Positions 55,584 through 64,000 of a stretch of 64,000 nucleotides of DNA are shown here, piece after piece. Source of the DNA: Bacteroidota bacterium (GTDB lineage: Bacteria; Bacteroidota; Bacteroidia; Cytophagales; Cyclobacteriaceae); NCBI GenBank assembly GCA_024280115.1, contig JAJRQT010000106.1, positions 62,001-126,000 on the forward strand, in the 5' to 3' direction. Every line of letters begins with the position of its first letter. Position 1 is the first letter of the stretch. Below the pieces are notes generated by a model, which worked only from the letters and a program-made list of their open reading frames with translations, did not search any database and was not told the origin of the DNA. Position numbers and translations under genes: made by a program.

Positions 55584-56105
55584 GTGCCAGGAAAACCGAT
55601 ATTTGAAGTATATCGTCCGGTAAGAAACGATTTGCCAGCTATTGTTGAGATATACAACCAGGCAATTCGCAGTGGTGTGGCTACCGGGCATACAAGGGAA
55701 TTTACTCCCCAACAAAGACGCGAATGGTATCAGGGGTTTTCAAGATATGATTATCCAATATATGTTGCCGCCTATGATAAAAAGATCGTAGGATACGCAA
55801 CTCTTTCTCCTTATCGACAAGGTCGCCAGGCTATGAGAAGTATTGCTGAGGTGAGTTTTTTTCTCGATGAAGCCAATCGTGGAAAGGGCTATGGCAGTGG
55901 CCTAATGAAACGAATATTTGAAGATTGTCCAAAACTCGGGATCAAAACGCTATTAGCTGTTTTACTTGATATCAACAAGGAAAGCATCAGTTTTCTGAAA
56001 AAACAAGGATTTAAGAAGTGGGGGCATTTCCGGGATGTCGTTGAGTTTGAAGATAAAACCTGCGGACAATTGATTTATGGATTGAAGATTAGTGAGCTGG
56101 GGTAG
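55584..56105 (+). CDS. GNAT N-acetyltransferase, phosphinothricin-acetyltransferase-like
   Basis: A 173-residue acetyltransferase. The acetyl-CoA loop RGKGYGSGLM (about 96-105) and the start pattern RPVRNDLPAIVEIYNQAI match the PAT-like group, which acetylates small amino compounds such as methionine sulfone or phosphinothricin. The start is GTG 55584, six bases after the hydrolase stop, and no upstream ATG is available, so the two are one unit. Confidence 0.88.
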   Translation: MPGKPIFEVYRPVRNDLPAIVEIYNQAIRSGVATGHTREFTPQQRREWYQGFSRYDYPIYVAAYDKKIVGYATLSPYRQGRQAMRSIAEVSFFLDEANRGKGYGSGLMKRIFEDCPKLGIKTLLAVLLDINKESISFLKKQGFKKWGHFRDVVEFEDKTCGQLIYGLKISELG

Positions 56106-56185
56106 TTGGCAGTGGCAGTTGGCTGGAGTAGGTGGCAGTGGCAGTATGCAGTGAGCAGTGGCAGGAGCAGTGGCAGTATTGTTCA
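56101..56185. repeat. GGCAGT-rich degenerate repeat
   Basis: About 85 bases made of variants of GGCAGT (GGCAGTGGCAGTTGGC, GGTGGCAGTGGCAG, GAGCAGTGGCAG). The first five bases overlap the end of the acetyltransferase gene. The same words occur at the start of 29860-30150. No protein-coding signal. Confidence 0.7.
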
Positions 56186-56286
56186 ATGATAAACTGTAAT
56201 AATAGCAAGCTCTCCTTATTTTTGTAATCTGTGAATCTGTGGCAATAATAATAACCCACTTTATTTTGCATAAAACCAAATATGCT

Positions 56287-56880
56287 ATGAAACCGAAAAA
56301 AAATGTTGGGGATTTCATTGAAAAACAAGACAGATGGAAAGAACCCCTACTAAAATTCCGGGAAATCTTATTGAAAACTGAGCTCGAAGAAACCATCAAA
56401 TGGGGATTGCCGGTTTATACACTTAAAGGAAAGCATATAGTGGGAATGAGCGCTTTTAAATCTTATGTTGGTTTGTGGTTTTTACAGGGAGCATTGTTGA
56501 AGGATTCGAAAAAGATGTTGATCAATGCACAGGAGGGTAAAACCAAAGCATTACTACAATTACGTTTTACTTCCGATGATAAGATTGATTTTAATGTGAT
56601 TAAAGGATACATTGCTGAAGCCACCCAAAACCAGAAGGCCGGCAAGGAGATCAAGCCGGATAAAAAGAAACTGCTGATCATTCCCGCTGAATTAAAAACA
56701 GTCTTTAACACTGATTCGGAATTAAAAGCAAACTTCGAAGAATTAACTCCCTTTAAACAAAGAGAATATGCTGAGTATATTTCAGAAGCCAAGCGGGAAG
56801 AGACCAAACGTAAACGACTTGAAAAAATCATTCCAATGATCAAACGAAATATCGGATTGAGCGATAAGTACGGGAAATAA
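56287..56880 (+). CDS. YdeI/OmpD-associated family protein (DUF1801 type)
   Basis: A 197-residue cytoplasmic protein. The first half (about 15-110) is a DUF1801-like domain (ETIKWGLPVYTLKGKHIVGMSAFKSYVGLWF); the second has the helical YdeI/OmpD-associated C-terminal pattern (ELTPFKQREYAEYISEAKREETKRKRLEK). Function unknown; YdeI is linked to peptide stress in enterics. The frame is open from 56239, but ATG 56287 matches the family start. Confidence 0.88.
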   Translation: MKPKKNVGDFIEKQDRWKEPLLKFREILLKTELEETIKWGLPVYTLKGKHIVGMSAFKSYVGLWFLQGALLKDSKKMLINAQEGKTKALLQLRFTSDDKIDFNVIKGYIAEATQNQKAGKEIKPDKKKLLIIPAELKTVFNTDSELKANFEELTPFKQREYAEYISEAKREETKRKRLEKIIPMIKRNIGLSDKYGK

Positions 56881-56891
56881 AAAACATATCC

Positions 56892-57182
56892 ATGAACGAG
56901 GAAAACACTTTATTATACTTTTGGAATTCATCTTGTAGCGTGTGTGAACCGCTTTACGATAAGTTGCAATCACTAATTAAAAGTAATTTTCCTCTTCTTT
57001 CCGTTGAAAAAATAAACATTGTTGATCATCCTGAATTCCGGGCGAAATATCATGTGTTCTCCTCTCCACTCATCATTTTACTTTTGGATGGTAAAGAGTA
57101 CTTTCGAAGCGGAGGTAATGTGAGCACACAAGAGATAAAACAAAAAATTCAACGGCTTTATCAATTGAAATTTGATGAATGA
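56892..57182 (+). CDS. thioredoxin-like protein
   Basis: A 96-residue thioredoxin-fold protein with a redox centre CSVC (Cys15-Cys18 in WNSSCSVCEPL) and a conserved proline turn SSPLIILLLDG. There is no signal peptide, so it is cytoplasmic. It follows the YdeI-like gene after 11 bases. Its partner is unknown. Confidence 0.85.
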   Translation: MNEENTLLYFWNSSCSVCEPLYDKLQSLIKSNFPLLSVEKINIVDHPEFRAKYHVFSSPLIILLLDGKEYFRSGGNVSTQEIKQKIQRLYQLKFDE

Positions 57183-57412
57183 ATTTATTCTTAAGTATGG
57201 ATAATTTCGATTCAACTTCGACCAATAAAGAAATAAATTATGCAATTTCTCTAAAGTGATCCTATGATTTCGCAATACGCAATAATTAAGCATAGTCAGC
57301 AATTTTTCAATACTTTTACGGAGAAGAAAATGACAGAAAACAAACCCGGATTTACCGTTAATTTCTTTGTGAATCCGGGCCATATTTCCATACAGACAAC
57401 GTAAACCAAAGT

Positions 57413-58129
57413 ATGTCCACAGGGGTAAATGACAGGTTAGAGCACATCAAATTTCGCTATGCAGTTTATATAGTGATCTCATTTGTACTGCTCCTCTGGG
57501 CCGTGAAAGCTATTGAAATTGCTGCAGATGTGAGCTTTTCACATCTTGGAGTGTTGCCAAGGACATTAAAAGGAATGATCGGTATATTCACCGGCCCTTT
57601 AATACATGGAGATATTTTTCACCTTATTTCCAACACTCTACCAATCATTATGCTTGGTGTTTTACTATTTTATTTTTATCAACGGATTGCCATCGAAATA
57701 TTTATCTGGATTTATATCGTCACCGGTTTCTGGACCTGGCTGTTGGCAAGAGACGCCTATCATATCGGCGCCAGTGGGGTGATCTATGGCATGGCGTCAT
57801 TTTTATTTTTTAGTGGAATTATCAGGAAGAACAAACAACTGATGACGGTTTCCGGGATCATAATAGTGCTCTATGGTGGATTGATTCACGGCATATTTCC
57901 ACAAATGGTTGAAGCAAATGTAAGTTGGGAAGGTCACCTGACAGGCGGTTTGGCAGGTGTATTACTGGCATTTTTTTTTAGAAAAACCAGGATCAACTTA
58001 GATGAGAAAAATGACGCCCGGGAAAATGATGACTCCGAAGAAGATGATGATCAGAATATTAACAATGCCACCGCAACTGATTCGGCCCTGATAACATATA
58101 TCTATAAACCTAATAGTAAAAAGTCCTAA
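57413..58129 (+). CDS. rhomboid-family intramembrane serine protease
   Basis: A 238-residue protein with six or seven helices. The catalytic pair is Ser121 (IGASGVIYG) and His176 (WEGHLTGGLAG); His70 and Asn74 (HLISNTLP) complete the oxyanion region. The C-terminal tail (about 195-238) is acidic and probably cytoplasmic. Substrates are unknown. Not in an obvious operon. Confidence 0.93.
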   Translation: MSTGVNDRLEHIKFRYAVYIVISFVLLLWAVKAIEIAADVSFSHLGVLPRTLKGMIGIFTGPLIHGDIFHLISNTLPIIMLGVLLFYFYQRIAIEIFIWIYIVTGFWTWLLARDAYHIGASGVIYGMASFLFFSGIIRKNKQLMTVSGIIIVLYGGLIHGIFPQMVEANVSWEGHLTGGLAGVLLAFFFRKTRINLDEKNDARENDDSEEDDDQNINNATATDSALITYIYKPNSKKS

Positions 58130-58547
58130 TACAAGCTTTATCTTATATTTGGTGTTGGTATGATGATATAATTTGTAAGAATCCTGAAGGGATTCAAGGT
58201 AACAGCTCAAGGCGAAGAGCATCGAGCCCTGGGAATTGGATCAAATTCATTAAAAGGGCTGAAAGTCCGAAAGGTTATCATCTACAAAAACTATATCTCA
58301 ACGTTTATCTAAGGCAGATTTACACTATGTGCTACCCACCAAAAGGGAAAGAAAATTAATCACGGATGCTTTACGGATGTATTTAGGTGTCACCCCTTCA
58401 GGGTTGTTTTATACGATTTTATTTACTCAGGACTCCGTTGCTCTCCGTCCTAAGCTATTACATAGCGGGGCGTTGCCCCTTGAATGTATCCATGGCCTCA
58501 AAATAAGATTTAGCTCATAATTGCATTTTATCTTTACAATCTTTCTT
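58130..58547. repeat. Intergenic repeat-derived region
   Basis: Mixed sequence of higher GC than its neighbours, with CCTGAAGGGATTCAAGG near 58183 and CATCGAGCCCTGGGAATTGG near 58220. A hairpin GGGGC-GTT-GCCCC lies at 58468-58480. Such words are of the kind scattered between genes in Bacteroidota. A 63-codon open frame at 58329-58520 has no recognisable protein features and is not called. Confidence 0.4.
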
Positions 58548-58555
58548 TATCTTTG
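58548..58555 (+). promoter_or_regulatory. -7 box for the OmpH-like gene
   Basis: TATCTTTG matches TAnnTTTG exactly and lies 26 bases before the GTG start. A TTG at 58521-58523 may be the -33 element, with a rather long spacer of 24 bases. Confidence 0.55.
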
Positions 58556-58581
58556 CGCCCGATTAACTAAAATTTAAAATT

Positions 58582-59220
58582 GTGAAGAATTTATCTATTA
58601 TATTAAATGTTGTATTGACGGTTGCAGTTATTGTATTGTATATTCTACATTTTAGTGGAAAATCAGCCCCTGAAGAGACTACTGCTTCAGAAGGTGTTTC
58701 TGTTGATGCATCAAATTTATCAATCGCATATGTAAACTCGGATTCCTTATTGAAGAATTATGATTTCTTTAAAGAGTTAGAAAAAAGTTTGATAGAAAAA
58801 AGAGACAAGCTCAATATTGAATATCAGAATCGTGCAGAAGGATTGCAAAAAGAAATAGCAAACTTTCAATCTACCGCAGGAAATATGACCATTAGCCAGG
58901 CCAGGGCCGTTGAAGAGGACCTCAAACAAAAACAGCAAAATCTTATGATGTACCAGCAGCAATTGTCACAGCAAATGATGCAAGAGGAGGCCAAAATGAA
59001 TTCGGAACTATATGATAAGGTAGCTTCTTATCTCAATGAATTCGGGTTGGATAAAGAACTTCAGCTCGTGTTGACCTATACAAAAGGGAGTGGCGTTTTA
59101 TATGCAAATGAAGGGTTGGACATTACTGACCAGGTAATGGTAGGATTAAATGATGCCTACAAAGCTGAACAAAGTGGTGAAAACATTGAGGCAAAATCTG
59201 ATACAGTTGCCACCAAATAA
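58582..59220 (+). CDS. OmpH/Skp-like periplasmic chaperone
   Basis: A 212-residue protein with an N-terminal hydrophobic helix (about 6-25, anchor or signal) and an OmpH core. LSIAYVNSDSLLKNYDFF is followed by a long coiled coil (about 65-155, rich in Glu, Lys and Gln), and GSGVLYANEGLDITDQV closes the fold. Skp-type chaperones carry outer-membrane proteins across the periplasm. The start is GTG 58582; no ATG is near. A very strong terminator follows. Confidence 0.9.
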   Translation: MKNLSIILNVVLTVAVIVLYILHFSGKSAPEETTASEGVSVDASNLSIAYVNSDSLLKNYDFFKELEKSLIEKRDKLNIEYQNRAEGLQKEIANFQSTAGNMTISQARAVEEDLKQKQQNLMMYQQQLSQQMMQEEAKMNSELYDKVASYLNEFGLDKELQLVLTYTKGSGVLYANEGLDITDQVMVGLNDAYKAEQSGENIEAKSDTVATK

Positions 59221-59230
59221 TTAACTTAAA

Positions 59231-59281
59231 ATTCAATAAAAAAGTCCTGATTCTCAAAGAATCAGGACTTTTTTATTGAAT
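59231..59281. terminator. Perfect 24-bp hairpin terminator
   Basis: Arms 59231-59254 and 59258-59281 are exact inverted copies with a three-base loop. The A6 and T6 runs flank the GC-containing part (GTCCTGATTCT), so it can work in both directions: for the OmpH-like gene and for the convergent DUF4136 gene. Confidence 0.92.
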
Positions 59282-59323
59282 GCTATTTAGGTTCAGCCCG
59301 ATTCACAATTCAACCCCCAACAT

Positions 59324-59902
59324 CTATTTCTTTATTGGAGGTACGGGATATCGTTTCATTAATTCTCTGATAACCCTTGGTGTATTTCTTTCGCTTGTCT
59401 TTTGATTATCGTTGACTTCTCCGGAAACTACACCCTGCCAAATCAACTTTTTCGTGCTGGAATCAAATACATCACATACCAATGTACCAACGAGGTAATC
59501 ATAATCATGATATGTTGTGCTGGAATAGCCCATGCCCCAGCCCCAACCGGCGCCATAACCATATCCTCCGTAATAGCCATAGGGCCCGCCACCGCCATAA
59601 TGATTGGTATAGGCGGTTGTCCCTGTTTTCAAGTCAACTACGATGTACAGAGAAACAATGATATCTCCATCCCGCTCAACAATTTCAATCCCTCTTTTTC
59701 TAAATTCTTCTGCAAAAGATTTTTCTATTCTTTCTTTTTGAATACTGGTTAGTATTTTGTCACTCTCTTCTGTCCAACCATAGTAGCTTAGTGTTTTATA
59801 TTTTGTGAAATCAACCGAACCATCCTTGTCAGAGCTGAATTTAATGTCTGTACAGGAGCCAAACATTACAAGAGCAATCGTGAAAATAATTATATTTCTC
59901 AT
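59324..59902 (-). CDS. DUF4136 lipoprotein
   Basis: A 192-residue exported lipoprotein. The lipobox is MFGSC (Cys17). The DUF4136 pattern is visible as DFTKYKTLSYYGW, FAEEFRKRGIEIVERDGDIIVSLYI and LIWQGVVSGEV. A Gly/Tyr-rich stretch (about 101-125) is inserted in the middle. Function unknown; common in Bacteroidota envelopes. It ends 43 bases from the shared terminator. Confidence 0.88.
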   Translation of the reverse strand: MRNIIIFTIALVMFGSCTDIKFSSDKDGSVDFTKYKTLSYYGWTEESDKILTSIQKERIEKSFAEEFRKRGIEIVERDGDIIVSLYIVVDLKTGTTAYTNHYGGGGPYGYYGGYGYGAGWGWGMGYSSTTYHDYDYLVGTLVCDVFDSSTKKLIWQGVVSGEVNDNQKTSERNTPRVIRELMKRYPVPPIKK

Positions 59903-60010
59903 TTTAATTTTATATGATTTTCGTTTTTCAATAATAACTAAAGTGTTTGATAATTATTACCCTTAAAATAGAATTTTATCGAGCCGTAAAAATATCTTTT
60001 CAAATCCATC

Positions 60011-60715
60011 TCAATGACATATCACTGAATCGTCGGTGATTTCAGACTGTTGGATTTTCGGGCTCACATAGGGTATCCCCAGGTTCATCCCTCTTAAAAT
60101 AAAAAGAAATGCCAATACGATCATAAATACAGGGATCATTTTATTTATGCGTTTTCTCACGTTCAGGCTAATGAAATTTCCTGCTAATGAAACAGCAAGC
60201 ATTATTGGAAGTGTCCCGATTCCAAATATAAACATATAGACTGCGCCATCAAGATATCCTCCTGTAGCTATGGCCCCCGCAACAGCAATATACACCAGCC
60301 CACAAGGCAAAAAACCGTTCAACAGTCCAATCATAAAAGTTGAGGCGATTGATTTTTTTCTTAACAGTGTCCCGAATTTTCTTTTTAGAAAATTAGTGAA
60401 ACCATAGGCAGGTTTTAAGAGGTAAAGCTTTTGCGAAATTCCGGATGGCAACAATACCATCAACAGTATGAGCACTCCGGCTATTATTGAAACAGATTGT
60501 TGAAACCCTGCCAAGGATAAACTTTGCCCGACCAATCCGAATAACAAGCCTATGGCTGCATAGGTGATGGCCCTTCCAATATTATACAGTAATCTTCCGG
60601 CAATTAAATTGAATCTGCTATTATTCTGTACAGGTAGAGCCAGGGCAATCGGCCCACACATCCCAATGCAATGAAAACTACCAAACAGACCGATGAGAAA
60701 AGCAGACCAAAGCAT
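60011..60715 (-). CDS. TauE/SafE-like membrane protein of the cbb3 cluster (DsbD_2/UreH type)
   Basis: A 234-residue protein with six helices and the motif HCIGMCGP (about 15-22) in the first; a second, similar motif NGFLPCGLVY lies near 134. Genes of this type follow ccoG/ccoH in many Bacteroidota and Proteobacteria and are thought to help copper handling or cytochrome oxidase assembly. It begins two bases after ccoH. The name is by family only. Confidence 0.85.
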   Translation of the reverse strand: MLWSAFLIGLFGSFHCIGMCGPIALALPVQNNSRFNLIAGRLLYNIGRAITYAAIGLLFGLVGQSLSLAGFQQSVSIIAGVLILLMVLLPSGISQKLYLLKPAYGFTNFLKRKFGTLLRKKSIASTFMIGLLNGFLPCGLVYIAVAGAIATGGYLDGAVYMFIFGIGTLPIMLAVSLAGNFISLNVRKRINKMIPVFMIVLAFLFILRGMNLGIPYVSPKIQQSEITDDSVICH

Positions 60716-60717
60716 AA

Positions 60718-61158
60718 TTAAAATGTCACCACTTTTTCGTCATAGAATTCCTTACCTCCGGAATTCCAATTTATCTTAATTTTCCAGAGACCCCTGCTTA
60801 GACTGGATGTTGATATAAGTTGTTCACCCGAGTCATTCACTCTTAAATCAAATATTTTGTCTTCACTTGAATTCGATGGTCGATAGAAATGAATTTTTCC
60901 TTTCAGGTCATGTTGAAGATAGGTGTCGGGAAAAATCAATTTTACAGTATGTTGACTTGAAGAATACTCGTACCCGATCGGTTCATTAAGTGCCCTGGCA
61001 TTAGAGATTTTATCTATTTGATCCTGGTATTCTATTTCCTGCTTGTAATAATCATCCGCTACTAAATCAACATCCTGCCCCATAAAATAGAACACCATAG
61101 ACAATGTCATTATGACGAATGCAGAATACAAAAACACTATTTTCCAACCCCAGTTCAT
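60718..61158 (-). CDS. ccoH: cbb3 oxidase assembly protein CcoH/FixH
   Basis: A 146-residue protein with one N-terminal helix (about 5-26, WKIVFLYSAFVIMTLSMVF), then a short periplasmic beta domain. The segment DYYKQEIEYQDQIDKISNA is typical of FixH. It overlaps ccoG by four bases. It helps the assembly or stability of the cbb3 oxidase. Confidence 0.88.
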   Translation of the reverse strand: MNWGWKIVFLYSAFVIMTLSMVFYFMGQDVDLVADDYYKQEIEYQDQIDKISNARALNEPIGYEYSSSQHTVKLIFPDTYLQHDLKGKIHFYRPSNSSEDKIFDLRVNDSGEQLISTSSLSRGLWKIKINWNSGGKEFYDEKVVTF

Positions 61159-62573
61159 TTATCTCGTCTTTTTACAGGACCGATAAAATTAGCATTTATC
61201 TCATCAATAACTTCGCCATCGGTGCTAAGCTCCACTTCAAGGGCTGTTTTCATAGTTTTAATATCTTTTCTCGACATTTCTATAAAAAATACACCATCAA
61301 CCCGACTACTTGCTTCAATGATCAATGCTTCTTCTCCGACACGTTTGATTGTTGCATTTTCATAATTTTTTACTTTCAAAGCCACCTTCACATCATGGGT
61401 TGTTTTATTTATAAATTGGATATTATAAAGATTGCTAATCCGATCGTTAGGTTGCTCCTGATAAAGCTGGCCCGGAACTTTCAAAATAGTTGCCTCAATA
61501 TCTGTTCTTGTAAAAAGCATAAATGCAACAATGGAAACCAAAAGTATCAATACCATACTGTATCCAAATACTCTGGAGGTAAATATTTTATTATTCCCCT
61601 CATTAATACTGTTGTATGAAGCATACTTTATAAGACCTCTCGGTTTATTCACTTTATCCATTACCTCATCACAAGCATCAATACAAGCAGTACAATTCAC
61701 ACATTCCAATTGAGTTCCATTTCTAATGTCAATACCTGTCGGGCATGCATGCACACACATTTTACAATCGATGCAATCTTTTTTTCCTTCCTGGGTCTTT
61801 CCTTTTTTTAGTCTTCCCCGCGGCTCACCTCTCAGCCAATCATACATGACGGCAATACTATTGTTTCCAAGAAAAACTCCCTGTAATCTTCCGTAGGGAC
61901 AAACCGCTATGCATACCTGTTCTCTTAGAACCGAAAAAACCACGTAAAATAATCCTGTGAAAGCCATTAGTGCTATGAATCCTACCAAATTTTCTCCCGG
62001 GGGCTGGCTTACGATGGCTTGTAATTTATCAATACCAATAATGTAGGAAAGAAAAGTATGAGAAATGAGCAATGATATTAGTATGAACAGAAAATGCTTT
62101 AGCCCCTTTTTAAATATTTTATCAGAATTCCATGGCGCTTTTTCCAGCTTCCTTTGTTTTGTAGCATCACCTTCAATCCAGTATTCAATCTTCCTGAACA
62201 CCATCTCCATAAAAATAGTTTGAGGACAGGCCCACCCACACCAGACCCTACCAAAAACAACGGTAAAAAGTACCACAAAAACAACCAGAGATATCATGGA
62301 AAGCGCTACAATATGGAAGTCTTGTGGCCATAAATGAATTCCAAATATGATGAATTTCCGGTCAAATACATCGATGAGGATTAGAGGATCTCCATCAATT
62401 TTAATAAATGGGAGACCAAATAAAATGGCCAACAATACTATAGAAACAACAATACGGAGATTGTGGAAATTCCCCTTCGGTTTTTTTGGGTAAACCCAAA
62501 TTCGTTTACCTTCCTCATCAACAGTGGCTATCGTATCACGATACTCCTCATCAAACTCGTATAAATTTTCCAT
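61155..62573 (-). CDS. ccoG: cbb3 oxidase accessory ferredoxin CcoG/FixG
   Basis: A 472-residue membrane ferredoxin. Five or six helices are visible, with the CGWACPQTIFMEMVFRK segment near residue 113. Two 4Fe-4S cluster motifs occur at about 264-306 (CIDCKMCVHACP and CVNCTACIDAC). A C-terminal immunoglobulin-like domain (about 365-470) faces the periplasm. CcoG reduces copper for oxidase assembly in studied species. It lies between ccoP and ccoH in one gene string. Confidence 0.95.
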   Translation of the reverse strand: MENLYEFDEEYRDTIATVDEEGKRIWVYPKKPKGNFHNLRIVVSIVLLAILFGLPFIKIDGDPLILIDVFDRKFIIFGIHLWPQDFHIVALSMISLVVFVVLFTVVFGRVWCGWACPQTIFMEMVFRKIEYWIEGDATKQRKLEKAPWNSDKIFKKGLKHFLFILISLLISHTFLSYIIGIDKLQAIVSQPPGENLVGFIALMAFTGLFYVVFSVLREQVCIAVCPYGRLQGVFLGNNSIAVMYDWLRGEPRGRLKKGKTQEGKKDCIDCKMCVHACPTGIDIRNGTQLECVNCTACIDACDEVMDKVNKPRGLIKYASYNSINEGNNKIFTSRVFGYSMVLILLVSIVAFMLFTRTDIEATILKVPGQLYQEQPNDRISNLYNIQFINKTTHDVKVALKVKNYENATIKRVGEEALIIEASSRVDGVFFIEMSRKDIKTMKTALEVELSTDGEVIDEINANFIGPVKRRDK

Positions 62574-62619
62574 TCAACATTTTAGAACATTACTGAAAGC
62601 TACATTTTGTAGCGCCTTG

Positions 62620-63570
62620 CTATAATTCAGTCGGCTGTTCCGCGGGTTCTTCACCGGTTTGGTTTTGGTTATCTGGAATATATTCTTCCCCCTCAGGTCC
62701 TTTGGGTGCTGGAGGATTTTGTGGTGTTTTTCCCCTTAAGGTCATTATAAAGCTGCCTACATCCCTCATATCGGATGGCGTAAGCTTGCTTTGCCATGAT
62801 ATCATACCCTTTTGAGGTACACCATATTTAATAGTCTTAAATATATCATTGATGCTACCACCGTGGATATAATAATTATCCGTAAAGTTCGGGCCAATTA
62901 ATCCTTGCCCTTCCGGTGCATGGCATGCTACACATTCCCTGTCATAAATTGCCTTTCCATTTGCCAATACATCTGCTGCATCACTGAACTCAACATTATT
63001 TTCATCAATATTGTTTCCTTCCAATGCCATCATTGCTTCCCTTGCGACTTTCGCATCCTCCATAACAATTGCATATTCTTCCTGCATCAAAGGCAATGCA
63101 TCAAATACATGATAAACCAGATAATAGATAAATCCCCAAACGATTGTCGCATAAAACAACCATTTCCACCAGGGCGGCAGGTGATTGTCCAGCTCGTGAA
63201 TGCCATCATAATCATGATCAAGCAACACAGTCTCCTCTTTTTCAATCGGAACCGCACCGGTAGCCTTACTCATCAAAGAAGTCCACCACGACTTTTCATC
63301 TTCAGGAATAAATTCTTTCCCTTCAGCCAGTGCCTTTTTCTTTCTGTCTTCTAAAAGAATCACTTTAATGATGCTTACGAGGTATAATCCAATTATAAGA
63401 ATGAGAATTGCTACAATAAGCACAAAAATCAAAACAACAATTAGTATTGCCTCAAGATTGGTGGAAGACCCATCTGCTGTTTGAGCAAAAGCAGGTATTG
63501 CCAATACAAATGATAAGAACATCATTAACGCTCTTTTTATCCATTTGGTTTTTACATTAGAAAAAAGCAT
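62620..63570 (-). CDS. ccoP: cbb3-type cytochrome c oxidase subunit CcoP, one heme
   Basis: A 316-residue membrane-bound c-type cytochrome. An N-terminal signal-like helix (about 12-29), a second helix (about 40-68) and a third (about 135-158, just after LPPWWKW) precede one cytochrome c domain with CVACH (near 216-220) and GMISW as the likely axial methionine. CcoP of Proteobacteria has two CxxCH motifs; here only one is seen. A proline-rich acidic tail ends the protein. ccoQ is upstream at 13 bases. Confidence 0.93.
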   Translation of the reverse strand: MLFSNVKTKWIKRALMMFLSFVLAIPAFAQTADGSSTNLEAILIVVLIFVLIVAILILIIGLYLVSIIKVILLEDRKKKALAEGKEFIPEDEKSWWTSLMSKATGAVPIEKEETVLLDHDYDGIHELDNHLPPWWKWLFYATIVWGFIYYLVYHVFDALPLMQEEYAIVMEDAKVAREAMMALEGNNIDENNVEFSDAADVLANGKAIYDRECVACHAPEGQGLIGPNFTDNYYIHGGSINDIFKTIKYGVPQKGMISWQSKLTPSDMRDVGSFIMTLRGKTPQNPPAPKGPEGEEYIPDNQNQTGEEPAEQPTEL

Positions 63571-63583
63571 ATCTATTTAAATT

Positions 63584-63775
63584 TTATATCTTCAAATTAG
63601 TTTCGGTTCCTTCTGCGTCATCATCGAATGGCAGGCTTTTCATTTTTTCTAAATAACTCTTGTCGAGAAATAATACCCAGATTAAAGTGGATGTAAAAAA
63701 AACAAAAAACATGATCAGTGATATAATCGGCCATACTTCAATGTTCTGAATCTGTTCGAAATAATGTTTAAACAT
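63584..63775 (-). CDS. ccoQ: CcoQ-like small cbb3 oxidase subunit
   Basis: A 63-residue protein with one helix (about 14-36, VWPIISLIMFFVFFTSTLIWVLF) and a charged tail, as in CcoQ/FixQ. It sits between the ccoN/O and ccoP genes, the normal place. Confidence 0.85.
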   Translation of the reverse strand: MFKHYFEQIQNIEVWPIISLIMFFVFFTSTLIWVLFLDKSYLEKMKSLPFDDDAEGTETNLKI

Positions 63776-63792
63776 TTCTCTTATTTTTTAAA

Positions 63793-64000
63793 TTATTGAG
63801 CAGATGTAGTTTCCTGGACTTTTATATCCGTCCCAAGGCGCTGCAGATAGGAAATCAGGGCGATGATATCAAGATTAGGATCTGTCTCAATATTCTCCAC
63901 CTTGAGCTGAGCCACAATCTTATCGGCTTGTTTTTGCATATTTTCAACAACCTGATCTTCAAAGCCCTCTTCATAAGGCACCCCTAGTGTGCGCATAGCG
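63793..64000 (-). CDS. ccoO: cbb3 oxidase subunit CcoO (or CcoN-CcoO fusion), C-terminal end
   Basis: Only the last ~68 codons are in the window; the gene runs past the right edge. The pattern AMRTLGVPYEEG and IALISYLQRLGTDI is the CcoO C-terminus. In Bacteroidota CcoN and CcoO are often fused, which cannot be seen here. It leads the string ccoQ-ccoP-ccoG-ccoH. Confidence 0.9.
   Translation of the reverse strand, partial: AMRTLGVPYEEGFEDQVVENMQKQADKIVAQLKVENIETDPNLDIIALISYLQRLGTDIKVQETTSAQ

Noticed and set aside
58329..58520. 63-codon plus-strand open frame
   Set aside because: It lies in repeat-derived DNA with a GGGGC hairpin and shows no protein family or start signal.
1..64000. CRISPR arrays, tRNA and rRNA genes
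   Set aside because: No regular spaced repeats, no tRNA cloverleaf-like sequence with a TTCGA arm in proper order, and no rRNA segments were seen in the gaps.

Overview
The window looks like a chromosomal segment of a Bacteroidota bacterium, probably of the Cytophagales type. The support is indirect. The DNA is AT-rich, and several gene starts lie just downstream of a TAnnTTTG box, the -7 element of Bacteroidota promoters, with no Shine-Dalgarno-like sequence. The gene content also fits: OmpA/beta-propeller and DUF4136 envelope proteins, Tat-exported sugar enzymes, cbb3 oxidase genes with ccoG/ccoH, and a bacterial PcrB/GGGP-synthase-like gene. The genus cannot be fixed from sequence alone.

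0-20 kb is mainly housekeeping. It holds panC-panD, a frameshifted flippase-like membrane protein, rfaE2, a zinc peptidase, an AraC regulator, a GGGP-synthase-like gene with two small membrane proteins, hslU, lon, an OmpA-type propeller protein, rseP-dxr, a GH3-like gene, a lipoprotein, a START-domain protein and an HtrA protease. The dxr reading frame has no ATG, GTG or TTG before its NADPH motif and seems to start at CTG. 20-24 kb carries two HAD phosphatases, a YejK-like nucleoid protein and YccF. At 24-27 kb is a 991-residue protein joining YD-like repeats, six membrane helices and a DUF922-type HExxH peptidase domain. 27-35 kb is a sugar or sugar-acid use cluster: sulfatase, Gfo/Idh/MocA oxidoreductase, enolase-superfamily enzyme, BASS transporter, exported RraA-like protein and polysaccharide deacetylase.

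35-54 kb is accessory. A 1601-residue exonuclease/RecQ/UvrD fusion is followed by an ion and pH homeostasis cluster (DUF2490, nhaA, bestrophin, hdeD, kefB, DUF3124) that is partly decayed. The kefB 3' end is broken by a 185-bp MITE-like element with a TTAA target duplication; removing it restores the reading frame exactly. A shorter relative of this element lies at 16.75 kb. Next comes a compact anti-phage module, 45.7-49.5 kb: a three-gene CBASS operon (Cap15-like effector, CD-NTase, E2-like protein with a SEC-C zinc motif) divergent from an AAA15/RloA-like ATPase. The two share an intergenic region with two TGAGA-N5-TCTCA palindromes. The whole module sits between two direct copies of a 130-151 bp repeat, so it looks like a replaceable defence cassette. 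A SNF2-type helicase follows.

54-64 kb returns to ordinary genes: serine hydrolase, acetyltransferase, YdeI-like protein, thioredoxin-like protein, rhomboid protease, an OmpH/Skp-like chaperone with a very strong terminator, a DUF4136 lipoprotein, and the distal part of a cbb3 oxidase cluster (ccoN/O end, ccoQ, ccoP, ccoG, ccoH, SafE-like gene) that runs off the right edge. No tRNA, rRNA or CRISPR array was seen.
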